The notes under the pieces: model-generated
Seen by the model: the letters and a program-made list of their open reading frames with translations, nothing else
The model's database searches: none
What the model was told of the DNA's origin: nothing
Origin: Riptortus pedestris
Taxonomy: Eukaryota; Arthropoda; Insecta; Hemiptera; Alydidae
Direction of reading: 5' to 3'
Assembly (NCBI GenBank): GCA_019009955.1
Contig: CM032230.1
Coordinates: 108,729,001-108,793,000 of the forward strand
DNA: 64,000 nucleotides
In this document: one piece after another, positions 13,001-23,650 of the stretch
How the letters are laid out: each line of letters begins with the position of its first letter
Position numbering within the stretch: the stretch's first letter is position 1
Position numbers and translations under genes: made by a program

Positions 13001-14309
13001 CTCCTGTACGTGCATAAGTCACTGAACCGATTTAAATGAATTCTTTTGTATGTGTTTGGGAGACACCCTGGATGGTTTAGATTCACAAATCAGCCCGGCA
13101 GATGGAGCAGGAGTGGGGGTTGTGAGGGAGGTCTAAAATTAAAAATAGCGATATTTCGTTTCCTATTGGTTTCTCAGCAAATATGCACAGGATAAAAGTT
13201 GTTTTTTTTTTGTTGTTTAGAGTACCTTTTGTTATATCCACTTTTGTCATATAACAAAGTATAAACGATATATACACTAAAAAATTAAAGTGGGAGCTAA
13301 CGATTGAACTGAACTTAAACAAAATTCTATACGTAAATTAACATTAATTCTTCCATGATTATAAGCTACATTAATTTTTTAGGGTCGAATGGGAGTAGGG
13401 GTTATAAAGGAGACCTGAATAAAAAATTTGCGATATTTCATTTTCTATTTGTTTTTAGGCAAATGTGCACATAACAAAAGTTGTTTTTTGTGTTATTGAA
13501 AGTAGATTTTGTTTTAAACATAATATTATTAAATTTAATATCCTAATCGCTTATTAATATGGTTGTCATTGAACATTTACGTTTTGAGGTAAATGCAAAT
13601 ACACGATGCATATGGGAAATCTGCATAGTTGTCACAGCTCCTGTGAGACGGACTTTTTTTTTATTCATTTAACACTTTGTTATCAGATATTTAAATAATT
13701 CTTAAAAAAAGTATACTGAAATTTAAGAATTATTTGATAATTTAGAAGACACTTGGATAAAGACTAGACTTTAAGTAATTGGATTAAAAACATATAGAAT
13801 GAAGATTTGATTTAATAATCATAGATAGTAGCATTACTAATTTAATCACAATTAAAGAATTAAAAAACTGACTACCAACCTGTCAGGAAGCAGAATACTC
13901 ATTGTGGCTCTAATGAGAATATAAAATTGCTATTCTTTGTATAAATTTATACCTACAAACATATTCTTGTAGGATGAATACATAGGATGTCAGTCCTACA
14001 TTGAACTTGTAAACTTAACATGCTTGAATAATTAAGGGAAAAATATTCTAGTAACATTAAATATTAGCACTACTGTTATGTCATGGCCAATAAAAAAAAT
14101 TACGAGTTATTTGACATGCATTCTATTGTTATTTTGTGACATTTTTTTATTTATTATTTATTATTTATGTGACGATTTTTAATTTCAAATAAAAACTTTA
14201 GTTTGAATTCTGATAACCACACTATAGGTTAAATAATATATCCGTGCCGGTTCTTATTTATGAAGACAATTCAATAATATTACACTAAATATCTACTTAC
14301 TTTATCCAT
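3510..14309 (-). CDS. Nxt1: NTF2-related export protein (p15/Nxt1), 4 coding exons, 134 aa
   Basis: Joining minus-strand exons 14309-14301, 11240-11154, 9494-9350 and 3673-3510 gives one open frame of 405 nt (134 aa plus stop). All junctions are GT-AG and phases match (0, 0, 1). The product starts [19 protein letters not shown], continues through [19 protein letters not shown] and ends [17 protein letters not shown]. These are the landmarks of the NTF2-like protein p15/NXT1, whose known length is about 133-140 aa. p15 heterodimerises with NXF1/TAP (sbr in Drosophila) to export bulk mRNA through nuclear pores. The start is fixed by MDK before a GTAAGT donor. The introns are long (about 3.1, 1.7 and 5.7 kb) and full of transposons. 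The gene is head to head with rno. Confidence 0.93.
4034..4432 (+). repeat. Left part of a family A copy
   Basis: Starts with TAAGCAGATTTCCC and follows the family A order: AATATCTCGGTTAATAT, CAATAAGATTGGTTCTATA, AACGGAGATATTT, GGTCCGATTTCAGC, then GTAATGATCAAGC. It runs into a (TA)n tract where the right half should follow, but the foldback element begins instead. Confidence 0.7.
4433..4480. repeat. (TA)n microsatellite
   Basis: About 24 uninterrupted TA dinucleotides immediately left of the foldback element terminus CTAGCTCAG. Confidence 0.95.
4868..5990. repeat. Tandem 298-bp units in the left foldback arm
   Basis: The word TAAACAACTTTT recurs at 4903, 5201, 5499 and 5797 (spacing 298, 298, 298). 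Each unit also carries ACTCCTGCC-like and CTCGTTTATAATTCGGTATA motifs. The last unit ends with TTCATAAAATTCGGTTCAGCC and a (CAAA)n tract, a tail type common in insect interspersed repeats. The right arm holds about three inverted units. Confidence 0.8.
6059..6300. repeat. Central near-perfect palindrome around (TA)n
   Basis: GTAACCTCTGTCTGTACATTG and the following ATTTCGCGAAA...CATGTCATAG...GCATTTTGTTTC sequence appear on both sides of the (TA)n tract 6153-6202 as inverted copies of about 90 bp, with only a few mismatches. This is the hinge of the foldback element. Confidence 0.9.
7475..7860 (-). repeat. Family A copy, minus orientation
   Basis: Read on the minus strand it contains GCAATAAGATTGGTT, AATTTCCACCATTAAC, GTAATGATCAAATACAAATTG, a short TATATATA, then CAACCTCAGTAGCTGATTTCCC. 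It faces the left-hand family A segment at 4034-4432 across the foldback element. Confidence 0.65.
7861..9349. other. Rest of Nxt1 intron 3
   Basis: A family A fragment in minus orientation lies at about 8030-8165 (GGCTGAAATTGGAC..., GGAGGTTTAGAGGGG). A C10-12 run followed by a short GC-richer patch lies at 8560-8670. The remainder is AT-rich without recognisable genes. Confidence 0.45.
9350..9494 (-). CDS. Nxt1: Nxt1 coding exon 3 (residues 33-81)
   Basis: 145 nt, entering in phase 0 and leaving in phase 1. The acceptor is TTTTTTGCAG. Three overlapping GT choices exist at the 3' end; the GTTTGT donor is the only one giving phase 1, as the next exon needs, and it yields [18 protein letters not shown], as expected for the family. 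It encodes the [11 protein letters not shown] turn and the [13 protein letters not shown] helix. Confidence 0.9.
9780..10140 (-). repeat. Family A internal fragment
   Basis: Contains GGCTGAAATTGTGCC, a G-rich stretch, the inverse of CAAGATTGGTGC and then the block CAGCCTTCAGCAAACC...GAGTGACTGAACATCT, which is shared with 26560-26720. It lies in Nxt1 intron 2. Confidence 0.55.
10276..10521 (-). repeat. tRNA-derived SINE (full copy) with 13-bp target duplication
   Basis: On the minus strand it begins GGGGCTCAGGTTAGCCATGCG (box A-like), has a box B-like GAGTTCAATTC, then a unique body (CCACCCTGGCTAG-type, TAACCTGTAGATAACCCG) and ends in an AAT-rich tail. The flanks repeat CCTACAATAATTA at 10276-10288 and 10509-10521. 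This is the best preserved member of the main SINE family in the window. Transcription by RNA polymerase III would be expected from internal boxes, as for other tRNA-derived SINEs. Confidence 0.85.
10911..11129 (+). repeat. tRNA-derived SINE, plus orientation
   Basis: Same family as the copy 400 bp away but inverted. It has a GAGCTCAGGTTAGAG head, box B GAGTTCAATTCTCG, the TATCCTGGCTAGAAAAGAG body and a GTTAATAAATAAGAACAAT tail. It ends about 25 bp before Nxt1 exon 2. Confidence 0.85.
11154..11240 (-). CDS. Nxt1: Nxt1 coding exon 2 (residues 4-32)
   Basis: 87 nt, phase 0 at both ends. The CCAG acceptor follows an A/T-rich tract and the donor is GTGAGT. It encodes [20 protein letters not shown]...DKRRH, the first helix of the NTF2-like fold. 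Confidence 0.93.
11241..12363. other. Nxt1 intron 1, featureless part
   Basis: AT-rich intronic DNA. A slightly GC-richer patch at about 11870-11960 has no readable frame. Nothing else recognised. Confidence 0.4.
12364..12662. repeat. Palindromic pair of family A right ends around (TA)n
   Basis: Two family A right ends (GACCTCA...GATCGATGGACA...ATCGCGTCATG...CTGATTTCCC) face outward from the (TA)n tract at 12489-12536, making an inverted repeat with arms of about 125 bp. It ends with GGGAAATCTGCTAA. Left halves of the element are absent. Confidence 0.8.
12929..12997. repeat. (TA)n microsatellite
   Basis: About 34 TA dinucleotides, the longest in the window, directly left of a foldback-type repeat fragment. 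Confidence 0.95.
12998..13530 (-). repeat. Foldback-family fragment with two tandem units
   Basis: On the minus strand the part next to (TA)n reads AAATCGGTTCAG-type tail sequence, GCATAAGT-type end and CCATCCAGGGTGTCTCCC. At 13080-13530 follow two degenerate copies of the unit also found at 4.9-7.1 kb (GGAGTGGGGGTTGTGAGGGA, ATAGCGATATTTCGTTTCC, ACATAACAAAAGTTG). A further family A left-end fragment lies at about 13600-13660. Confidence 0.6.
14301..14309 (-). CDS. Nxt1: Nxt1 coding exon 1 (MDK)
   Basis: Three codons (ATG GAT AAA) followed by a perfect GTAAGT donor. This mini-exon was placed because the next exon begins in phase 0 with [11 protein letters not shown], matching the family N-terminus a few residues after Met. 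The 5' UTR extends upstream on the minus strand, beyond 14309. Confidence 0.85.
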
Positions 14310-15100
14310 TGAAGAACAATATAAACTCCACAAGACTAAAATCCTATATAGGCTTGAACTGTCAACATAAATCCCCAAAGAGACAACGGTTAGTAAACTA
14401 AACAGAGACAGGGGGCAAACATTCGATCAACAACAACTAATAATGTATGTTGGCGAACCTGTTGGAATCTGGATCTTGAAAATTTCTCGTGAAAGCCGAG
14501 ATCTCGGAGATGAATCACGTGACCTCAGGCCTTACAGTTATTTTTTCTATGGTGATGGCGCCAAAAGGTTCAAAAAGAGAGAACGCTTTAGTTCAATTAG
14601 ATGACTTCTTCTAAAAAATAAAACACATTTCAACTATTATTATGATGAATTAGTCAGTCAATAAATTAAAACTTCGAAAAAATTCAAAGTCGAATGCGGC
14701 AAGAATCGACAGCTTAAAGAATGGGGACAAGTTGGTTACTCTGATGACAGTCAGGGTTCTCAACCGTTTAAATTTATATTAATACTAAAAAGACGAGTTT
14801 GACTTTTATCATTCATAGAAAATTTAATACGCTCTTCACAATTGAAAACGTAATATATTCGATATTCTTTGCGTTATATTTCTGGTTCTCTGGAAAGGTA
14901 TCAAATCGCGATGGTGCTGCCATCTGTGTTGTCAATGTTAATAGGCCTAAATGTTGATGTGGGATAGGCTTTAATTACTGCTGTAATCAATCGTTTCATT
15001 CTATTTTTTTAAATCTGTGATCTTGTGTTTGTATTTTTAATGTGGTGATTCTTAATTTCAACCATGGTGGGAACGATTGGTCGTCTGCATATAGAGCGGT
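14310..15100. promoter_or_regulatory. Putative divergent promoter region Nxt1/rno
   Basis: This is the non-coding DNA immediately upstream of the Nxt1 start. It is less AT-rich in places (14440-14560, 14890-14960, 15060-15110) than its surroundings and free of recognised repeats, as expected for promoter DNA. Nxt1 is transcribed leftward from here. The first exon of rno must lie somewhere between here and 23.5 kb, so a shared promoter is possible but unproven. A GATGGCGCC word lies near 14554. No TATA box can be assigned. Confidence 0.35.
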
Positions 15101-16199
15101 CAGTACCGAAATGCAATGTTTACATCATTAATGGCCTATTTGAGAGCCATCTTTCATTCAATAGCTTATCTTCTTATGCAAGTTAAAAGTGCATTTTCAG
15201 TGTATTAAAATACATTTTATCCGAAAATCATGGATACAGTTGTGTTTGCTATAAATTAAAAAAAATTGACGTTGTACTTTCACCTCTGAAGAGTTGGTGA
15301 GTTTGGTTATGTTGTCTTATGACAACTATACTTTTTGTTATTTTTACTTTACAAGTCTTATAATTGCTATTGTTTAAGCCTTATTATAAGATAGAACGAA
15401 TCACAAGTACTATTATTTATATTTTAAAAGTAAATTGTTGTTGAAGGTTGCACTTCGATAAGGAACTGAGTCCTCTGATGTTACTTTTCTGTAGTCACAA
15501 CTAAAATACAGCATAAGCTAGTTTTAAACTAAGTAAACTGAGTCATTTAATTCGTTATGTACAATTAACATCCCTGTAATCTGAAGTATTCATTGTGATA
15601 TATGTTAAATATACAACAGTATTCAAGTTATCACTTAACTATATAAACTATATTAAGTTAATATTTCAGCTCATTTAATGAGTTTTCTTTCCATAAGATA
15701 GATTCTTCATTTTGTTTTATATTGTAAATATGCTTTTATTTATATCACTGGCAATAAGAGAGATATAATGCTCTTAGTGGCTTCTTTGTTAGTAACTTTG
15801 TTTTATCTAAAATATTTAAGTTAAACTCATCATAATTGTATTCCCTTATTTTAGCCTCCCTATTTTATTTAAGAATTTCTGCATTTAAAATATCACAGTT
15901 CTGTTTTTATTTGTTTTCAGATGTTGTTTCTGTAGTATTCAAAAGTTTCTTTATCGCCTTATAATTCCCAAAGTTATTGTATTATTTAGGTAAATGGCTT
16001 TATACACAATATAACTCTGATAATGGAAGTACTACTATCAATTATTCTACATATATATGTTTGTCATTCTATTTTCATTTATTAAGTTGTAGTTTTTTAA
16101 AGGAATGAACTAATTCCTCTTGTACGACGTATCTAGCCAACCTTTGTTGAGTATTCTTAAGCTTCATTCTTATAGTGTTTGTCATATTTTTAATTCCAG

Positions 16200-16245
16200 G
16201 TAATATATCAACTCACAAGCCTGACCCACACACCTCAAACATGTA
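16200..16245 (+). other. rno: Candidate non-coding 5' exon of rno
   Basis: A 46-bp segment lies between a good acceptor (TTTTTAATTCCAG) and a good donor (GTAAGTAAAT) on the plus strand, upstream of the rno coding exons. It has no useful ORF (ATG TAG). It could be a 5' UTR exon or a chance pair of sites. Confidence 0.2.
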
Positions 16246-19200
16246 GTAAGTAAATACTCATTTATATTTATTGATAAAATGAATAGACTAGCTTTACTGA
16301 TTTTTTATTTTATTTTTGTATGCACAGTTTCATTATTAGTTCATATGTCCGTAAATTTGTACACTTATTTATTTTTAAAGAATTGAGAACATAGTATTAA
16401 CGTTTATTTTTGTTCCCGTATAAAGTTTTGTGATTTCAGGCTAGGCCTTCAATACTTAAGGATAATCGATTAATCCTAATTATGTTGTAATACCCTTACA
16501 GCGGAGACCGACTAATTTGCCCATGATAGAAAAATAACCGAAGGGCCTCGGGAAGAGCCGCAGTCCCGGAATTGGATTGGCACTGCTAGTGAACTGCTTG
16601 TGTACAGTATGCTACGTACTGTTCAAGCGGTTATTTATAATAATGCGGTAATTTTGATATATTTACAAATTTTTTTGTGTAGAAGGCGTTAGATCACTGA
16701 CCAATTGTATATAATCCCATTCTTATCGCTTTGTTTTAGGTTTTATTTTATATATGTTGTTTAATTTACTTCAGTCTATATTCAAAGTTTTATGAAAAGG
16801 ATATGTGGCAGATTTAGTAACACTGTATTGTATACTGTAGTTTAAATGTTGTCAAAATGCACGTTTCACGGTTTGGGTCAAGTATGTGGGGAATGGAATG
16901 CCATTGGAGGAATTTAACTTTTTTTTTTCTTTTCTTTTAATTTATTTTTCCTTTGCACAACTTAGTGAATTTGCTGTGTGTTTTGTCTTTGCACATTTTG
17001 GATTCAATTTCAGAGGCGTCTGTTATAAAAACATCTTCCTATTCAGTTATTCATCTTTCTTGAATCTAAAAGCCTTCTGTGTGACAATTATTTATGAATT
17101 TGGTTGTATTTTGCTTTTTATTTCTGCTTGGCCTCGCACCACATACTATAGAGGTCAGGTTGTCCGTTCATATTAGATTGTATATATATGTTATTTTATG
17201 CTGTCCTAAGGTTCTTTTATAGTAATGCCTTTCTTGCGTTAAAACCTTCCCTCTCTTTATTTTTATAACAAAATTTATTCCTGTTTGCTTATATTGTTTT
17301 CTTAATACCTTGCGGAGCTTTCCTTCTCTTTCTATAATGTAATTAACATTATGTCGTTAGATAGATTTAAGCATTAGTAAGTAATCATTTTAAGTAATAA
17401 ATAACTCTTTTAGAAGTTGTTATGAAGCTATTAACATTTGGTGAAATTGGAAGAAACTTAAAAAAAAAGAAAAAACAAGGCAGGTTCTTTATTTCTAGTA
17501 CCTTGATTTAATTAAAAAGTCATTTAATGCACAACAATCTTTTTTTTTTCTTATCTATTTATTTTATTATTTTTAATTGAGTTTCTTCTATTTTTTCACA
17601 AACTGATAATTACTTCATAATGTTTTATATGTGTGTCTATAAAATAATGGGACTGATTTTATGTAATTCATCTTTATGTATTATAAATTTAGTGTTTGGC
17701 CCCTTTATATACATATAAAGACACTAATAAGTTTCAGTCCCCCCTCCCCCCATTCATTGAAAGCCTAAAGGAAATAATGTGAGTGTTTTTAACAAACAAA
17801 TCTTTTTGTTTAATCAACTGGCATCATGAGGTTGTTGAGTGCTCAGTTGGTAAATTATGAAGTAGGGAATTTTAATGCCAGGTACCTCAAATTAAAGTAT
17901 GATGCAGCCGGTAGAATCATTTTTCCCACTAAAACGTCTCACGTTCCCACTGATCTTCCTCAGTTGTTGAGTATAATTTTTTTATCTTTTTCGATAAAGT
18001 AATTAGACAAGCATTGACTCTGTGGATTCAAGTGGTTCTGCAAATCCTAGGAAACCCAGGCCCTTGTCTCTTCTTAGGTTATGAACCAAGGATTTGTGGA
18101 TAAACTGTGTGGGCCTTCATGGCACACATCCATTCTCTTGAGAAATGTTTATAATTTTGCATATGGAATCTATAAACTGTTAATGGCTCAAAAATAATTG
18201 TGTAATTTTTTTTCTATTATTCTTTTCTCTTTTTTTCTAATGTAAATACATGTATATTTATCTAATTACTCAGAAATGATTTGCCATAGACTTTTCAAAT
18301 AAAGTGTATTCAATGAAAAGAAGAGTTATAAACCTTTTTCGAATGTTAGAATAACCAACCCTTTAGCCTGACCATATGTTGCTTGTCTGATTTTTTTTTC
18401 TCTGGTTAGACAACTGTAAAATATTTTTTTGAAACACAACTTCCTACAAGTTCAAATTTGTTCAGAGCTATTCGTCATGTAGTAATGGCATATGACGTAT
18501 ATTCTTATTGTTTATGAGCTAGATGAAATCATAATCTCATTATTTCATAGACATACTTCTGTGTGTGTTAATAGATCTATTTACTTGTTTTATAATTATT
18601 CAGAACTTCATTTATCCAGTAATTGAACATATGTTGCTGGTTGACCATTCGCAAATTCTTTTAGTTGAAAGAGAACTGTTTCATTAATTTATTGCAAAGT
18701 CTGTCGATGGAGAGCATCACTACTGGCTGATCACAGAATAATCGGCAGCCAGTAATGACAGCCTCTATGGAGACTATAGAACTATATAATACTGTACGAA
18801 CAAAGACACTACTTGATATGCCATCTTTATTTTTATTAATGTCATATTTCTTTTTTCCTAGTTTCAGTTGTGTAAAAACATTAATTTATGATATTTAATT
18901 AAATAGGTAATGATTTTTTTATTTTTTTTAATAAAAAAAGATAGGAAATAAAATAAATATTAGTTTTCTATTGTTGAATTAATATTAAGAACATTGTTCA
19001 GTTTTTGTACCTTGAAATAAAATCCAAATTAAAATTATTACAAACTGCTTTATTCTATCTTATTTATAATTTTGGTTCAGAATTAAAGAGTTACGCAAAT
19101 TTTAAAATTATCTCAGTAATACTTATGTATCTTTTTTTTTTTCTTTTGTATACCATTTATTGGTTCATAAATACCTTTGAAATAATGAAAAATATGGAAT

Positions 19201-20650
19201 TCAGGAGATTCATTTGTTTAAAAATTAATAACAATAAGAATTAATTATTGCTATTAATTTATAAATATTTTTATTAGTTAACAGCTACATTTTTTATATT
19301 AAAAAAATCCTGCAAGATTTTTTCACAGATTTTCTTTCAGCGATTTATTTGTTGTGTCTGTTTTAACTATAATCTTCCTAATGATTTAGGGATATCACTA
19401 AGTTATTAATGTTCATGTATTTCCTTAATAATCACATATTAATAAATAATTATGGAAATTTACTTAAAGAAACTATTAATCAATTAGCAACTAAGAGTAA
19501 TTTTTATTTCTATCTAATTTGTGTATAGTTGTTCATGGATGGCATAGTTTATAGGTGCACTTCAGAAATATTTGTCTATCAATGGATGGGACATTCTGTC
19601 TGTAAATATTATTATTTTTAGCGTTAAAATAACATTATTTGAATTTCTTGAATTCAGAATTGGACTCTTTCTTATGTAGTAATTGTATCTGCTGAAGACC
19701 GTTTTGAATGCCGTCTTATTCAAATATTCATCACTTTAAACCGCCGTCCTCAACCATAAAGTATTGCCTCATTACTTTGAATAGGCTTCGATAGCCAGGT
19801 GATTCGGGTTTGAGCCCTGGCAGAATCAAATAATTTTTCTCCGCTATAAAAATAGCTATTTATAACTAGGAAAGGATACTTTCCAAAGGAGGTTTTAGTC
19901 ATTTACTATACAAAGAAATAAGTTACTAAGGGTGGTTAAAAACTTTATTTATTTCGATAAAATGCATTATGATTAATGCTTTATACATTGTTGTAGGCCT
20001 TGAAAATGCTTGAAGTAAAAATTTGACCTTATATATAATATTTGAAGCTAATTAGGAGGCTATACAGCTTGGAAATATCCTTTCCTAGTTATAAAATGAT
20101 TTACGGTCTTCGACTGAAGAATTATTCTTCCAATTCATTATTAGTGGTTTATTCCTACCAATCAATTTAAATTTAGAAATATCATCATCCCAACAAACCA
20201 CTAACACAGTGCATCGTTTAGGTAGGTTAGCTAATTTAGAGTATTGGCCCACTCTAGAGATATAAATTGTCTTCATAATAGAAATAAAGTCTTTACTCCT
20301 TCTTTCCATATTATATAGTGTACCAAAACGGACAGAAGTAATTTTTCCTTCTCAGCAACAGCCTTATATTCAAGAAATTTTCTGCCTTTAAGCTATCTCA
20401 ATAAATAAATTAAATTTGAGTTTTAATGAATTATAATCTGTGATCTTAGGTCTCTGGTGTAGAAGAGACTGGGTACAGGGTCACTTTCTCTGCAAGGCAA
20501 TTTTCTAAGAAAATTCTAAAGTAAATTTAATTTATTGGGCCAGTGACTTAAATGATCTTACAAAAACCATTCCTTTGACCCTTTACCTTTTATAATTAGA
20601 GAGTGACTGTAACAGAATTGCTTCTGCCTCTTTAATTTGAAGGAATTTTT
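16246..20650. other. Upstream region of rno, mostly AT-rich
   Basis: Long AT-rich DNA. A GC-richer patch at about 16497-16640 has no frame. A tRNA-like stretch at about 19786-19835 (GATAGCCAGGTGATTCGGG with box B-like GGGTTTGAGCCC) may be the head of another SINE. A minus-strand ORF of 74 codons at 20085-20309 resembles nothing I recognise and is probably chance. Confidence 0.35.
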
Positions 20651-20654
20651 TTAT

Positions 20655-20775
20655 TTTAATGTTCACCTTGTGCAACTAAAATCGTGCATGATGGGTAATC
20701 TTCAGGTTATCATCCATTTCTGGCTATGGACTATACATTTTATTTAAGGAGTCTTGTCAGGGCGTTATGCAGGAG
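20655..20775 (-). repeat. Degenerate SINE body
   Basis: GTTCACCTTGTGCAACTAAA, ATGGGTAATCTTCAGGTTAT and CATTTCTGGCTATGGA correspond in order to the body of the main SINE (CGTCCACTTTTTGCAACTTA, GGGTTATCTACAGGTTAC, TTTTCTAGCCAGGG). The head is missing. Confidence 0.5.
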
Positions 20776-20959
20776 AAACTTAAGCAAATTTCCGAAGTAA
20801 TAAAACACTCCTGATCCCATTTTTCTGTATATTCTGTATTTTCTAAATAATAAAAAAAAAATGATGAGTGGAATTGGGGTTTAAATGAATGCTCTAAACA
20901 AGAAACTGCAAGTAACTCGTTTAATATTTAAGTTGAACAAATGTATAGCACAACAATTC

Positions 20960-21668
20960 TCACAATTACCCTCATGATCATACCTAGGAAAATGAGATCA
21001 GTTCAACATTATATACATACAGCCGTCACAATTTTGGTTTGTCTTACCACACTCAATTTATAAGCGTTTCATGTAAAACTAAAGATTTTGATGACTGATA
21101 TTGGACAGGGAGGGAGTGATTTTGAGTGAGAAAATTCAAAATATCTCCATTACTATGAATTTGAATAAATAATAGTATATAACTAGCCTTGTTATAAATT
21201 TAATTTCCTATAAATATTGTTCTAAACATCTCTAAAGTGTTGTTCTATGTCTAAAATTGGGCTTTTACTCAAGGCGGACAATTTTAGAATTCAAAAATCT
21301 TGATTATTATTTGCAATAGCAGAAAAATTTTCAGAACATCAATTATAGAAAATGAAATTAGAAGGTTAGTATATACGATTATTTAATCTGATTCATAATA
21401 ACAGAGGTATTTCGATTTTATCCCTCTCAAAATCCCCTTTTCCCCTTCCCCGATATCAGCTGTCAACGAACTTCGTCTTAAGTTTTACATGAAACACTTA
21501 TATATTGTGTTTGCTAACGATCAAACAAATATTGTGACTGCTGTATTTATATAATTTTGAACTGACCTCATTTTCATCATCTTCTAGATAGGATCAAGGA
21601 CATTTTTCAAAAATCGCATCGTGAGTAAAACCCCAATATGTGATTTTCCTCGAGGGAAATGTGCTAAT
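20960..21668. repeat. Two family A copies in inverted arrangement
   Basis: 20960-21300 reads as family A in minus orientation (ATGAGATCAGTTCAACAT, GATATTGGACAGGGAGGG). 21330-21668 reads in plus orientation (CCGATATCAGCTGTCAACG, GAACTGACCTCATTTTCATC, ending TTTTCCTCGAGGGAAATGTGCTAA). The copies are about 20% or more diverged from the others by eye. Confidence 0.6.
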
Positions 21669-23553
21669 AATGAAATGAATGATATATTTGGGAAACCATT
21701 TCCTAGCTGTATCTCTTGCCTAGTATAGTTTATCTGAGTTTAGTAGAGTTGATTTAAAAAGCACAATATCTTTCTGTTCTACAAAGAAATTTCTATTCTT
21801 GAGCTTGGCTTGTACATACATGTCCAATTGTCTATAATTAGTGTTTATATTTAATTTAAAACTTGATGCTGTTATATTTCGGTCAGCAAATTATTTTTAT
21901 TTATAAGGTCATTCTAAATTTATTTCTTTGTAAATAAGAATATTATTTTTCTTGGTATTTTCTTCATCATGAAATATATATGAGTTAAATCTAACAGCAT
22001 TGCTCAGTTTTTTTTCAACCATATTAACTTCTCATATTTCATAATTTATTAATGACAATGAAAAACAAAATTTGAAAAGTCTATATTTTATGTCCACCAA
22101 ATTATTTCAGATGAATGTAAATAGTAATTTATCCAATTCTTACTGGAAGTGATTCTTTTCTGGATAATTGTAGTCCAAATCACATATGAAGGTATTGTTA
22201 GCCCCAATAAGAAGCAGATGCGTGTTTAAACTACTGTGTGGCATAATTACTCTATGCCTCTGAACATTTCTGCTTATTTGCTTTGTCCAAACTGCTCCAT
22301 TGCCAACAGAATTTTCATACTTAAGAATTGGTTTTCGTCTAAGCTCTTAAAACACTATGCCTTTCAAGTTCCACTTCACTAAAAGCAAAGTTTTCCTTTG
22401 ATGAAGTTTGATTTTCATTTTTGCTTGGGAAGGTTTATCCCTGTGTGGAACCAAGACTGTCTGCACACCATATTATCATAAATATCTCACTTATCATTAT
22501 CAGTTATCAATCACTTCTGAAAAGGATCTATTTCTTGTCATTTGATGAGGGTGTCGCTAACAGCCATTTCTTCAATTTATGGTTATCCAAATGTCGAGCT
22601 TACTTATGAATCTCATCTTAAGTTGTTCATGTACGATTGAGTGGTGGAGGTTCTAGATATCCAAAGGGTCTCATATTGTGTATAGTGGGCTAGGCACAAG
22701 TAGTTCCTTTTTTGTTTGCCATCAACCTAGGAAACTCTGCATGACCAAGGTCAAGGTGGATCTGTAATATCATAATCACCCTATTGAAAGTTTTCAAACC
22801 ATTATTGTCACTGTTATTCTTCTAGAGCATCTTTATCATAAACTTTCCGTTACTTTCACTGGCTTCACTTGTGCTCTTTGTGAAACTAAAACTTTGAAAT
22901 AAGATGGAAATGCAACATTTGGTTTTGCATCTTCAAGTCATTGTCAATTTAAAAAAAAAAAAAAAATGAATACTAGATAAAATATAGTGAAAACTACTAG
23001 TAAAATAAATACTAGTGACACAGCATGACCTGAAGTTCGAATAGCTCAAGTACTTGCTAAATGAATCATCACCGTCTGATAGGAAAATATTTAATGACTT
23101 TCCCAACTATTATATAATACAGGTAACGAAACCAAATGTGTAAAATTAAAAACCCAATACGTATAAATCTCAGATAAATTTTAAGAAAAAAATTTACTAT
23201 TCTACACGTACAATTTTTAATGCCAAAAAGTGTGACCTTCCTTCCCACATCCAAATTAGTGAGGAAAAGTTTCTATATTTTAACTTTATTTTTTTACTAT
23301 TCAGAGCGTAAGGATAGACGCTGTTGTCAAATCTATCGTTAGAGGCCATTCCCTCGTCGATCAGACAGTAATGAAGTTCTTTACCGATAAGCTTTGGCAA
23401 TAGCATTATTTATACTGATGTAACTATCCTACTGATCGTTGTGGATTGATTATTACTGACTTACTTTAAAAGAATTTTAATAATTCTTTATTATAAATAT
23501 ATATTACTATTTACAGCTAGCCACCGATATAATGTGTTTATGTTTCATTTTAG
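21669..23553. other. Upstream region of rno, unassigned
   Basis: A less AT-rich stretch at about 22150-22900 contains many short broken frames and may be a decayed retro-sequence, but no family motif could be read. The rest is AT-rich. The last bases are the TTTCATTTTAG acceptor for the rno start exon. Confidence 0.3.
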
Positions 23554-23601
23554 GCTCTAATGCTGCATAAGAGGTCATTCTTTTGAGAAGCTTTCTACAT
23601 A
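23554..23601 (+). promoter_or_regulatory. rno: rno 5' UTR portion with 8-codon uORF
   Basis: Between the acceptor TTTTAG and the rno start codon lies a short leader. It contains an upstream ATG at 23560 that opens MLHKRSFF and stops at TGA (23584-23586), 15 nt before the main ATG. A uORF of this kind can lower translation of the main frame, if this leader is in the mature mRNA. Confidence 0.45.
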
Positions 23602-23650
23602 ATGTCACAGCGTGGCAAGCGGCAAGCAAGCAGATTAGACGATGGACCAG
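23602..23650 (+). CDS. rno: rno coding exon 1 (residues 1-17)
   Basis: ATG TCA CAG CGT GGC AAG CGG begins MSQRGKR, which I recall as the insect Rhinoceros N-terminus. It leaves in phase 1 at a GTATGA donor. It is separated from exon 2 by a 7-kb intron, but the phase fits. Confidence 0.85.

Noticed and set aside
12378..13086. ORFs with long IYIYIY runs
   Set aside because: Translations of (TA)n microsatellites.
19786..19835. Possible tRNA gene (box B-like GGGTTTGAGCCC)
   Set aside because: No acceptor stem pairing or clear anticodon arm was visible; a SINE head or degenerate tRNA relic is more likely.
20085..20309. 74-aa minus-strand ORF
   Set aside because: No recognisable motif, no splice context, and of a length expected by chance.
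22421..22609. 62-aa ORF in a GC-richer patch
   Set aside because: Neighbouring frames are all broken and no family motif could be read.
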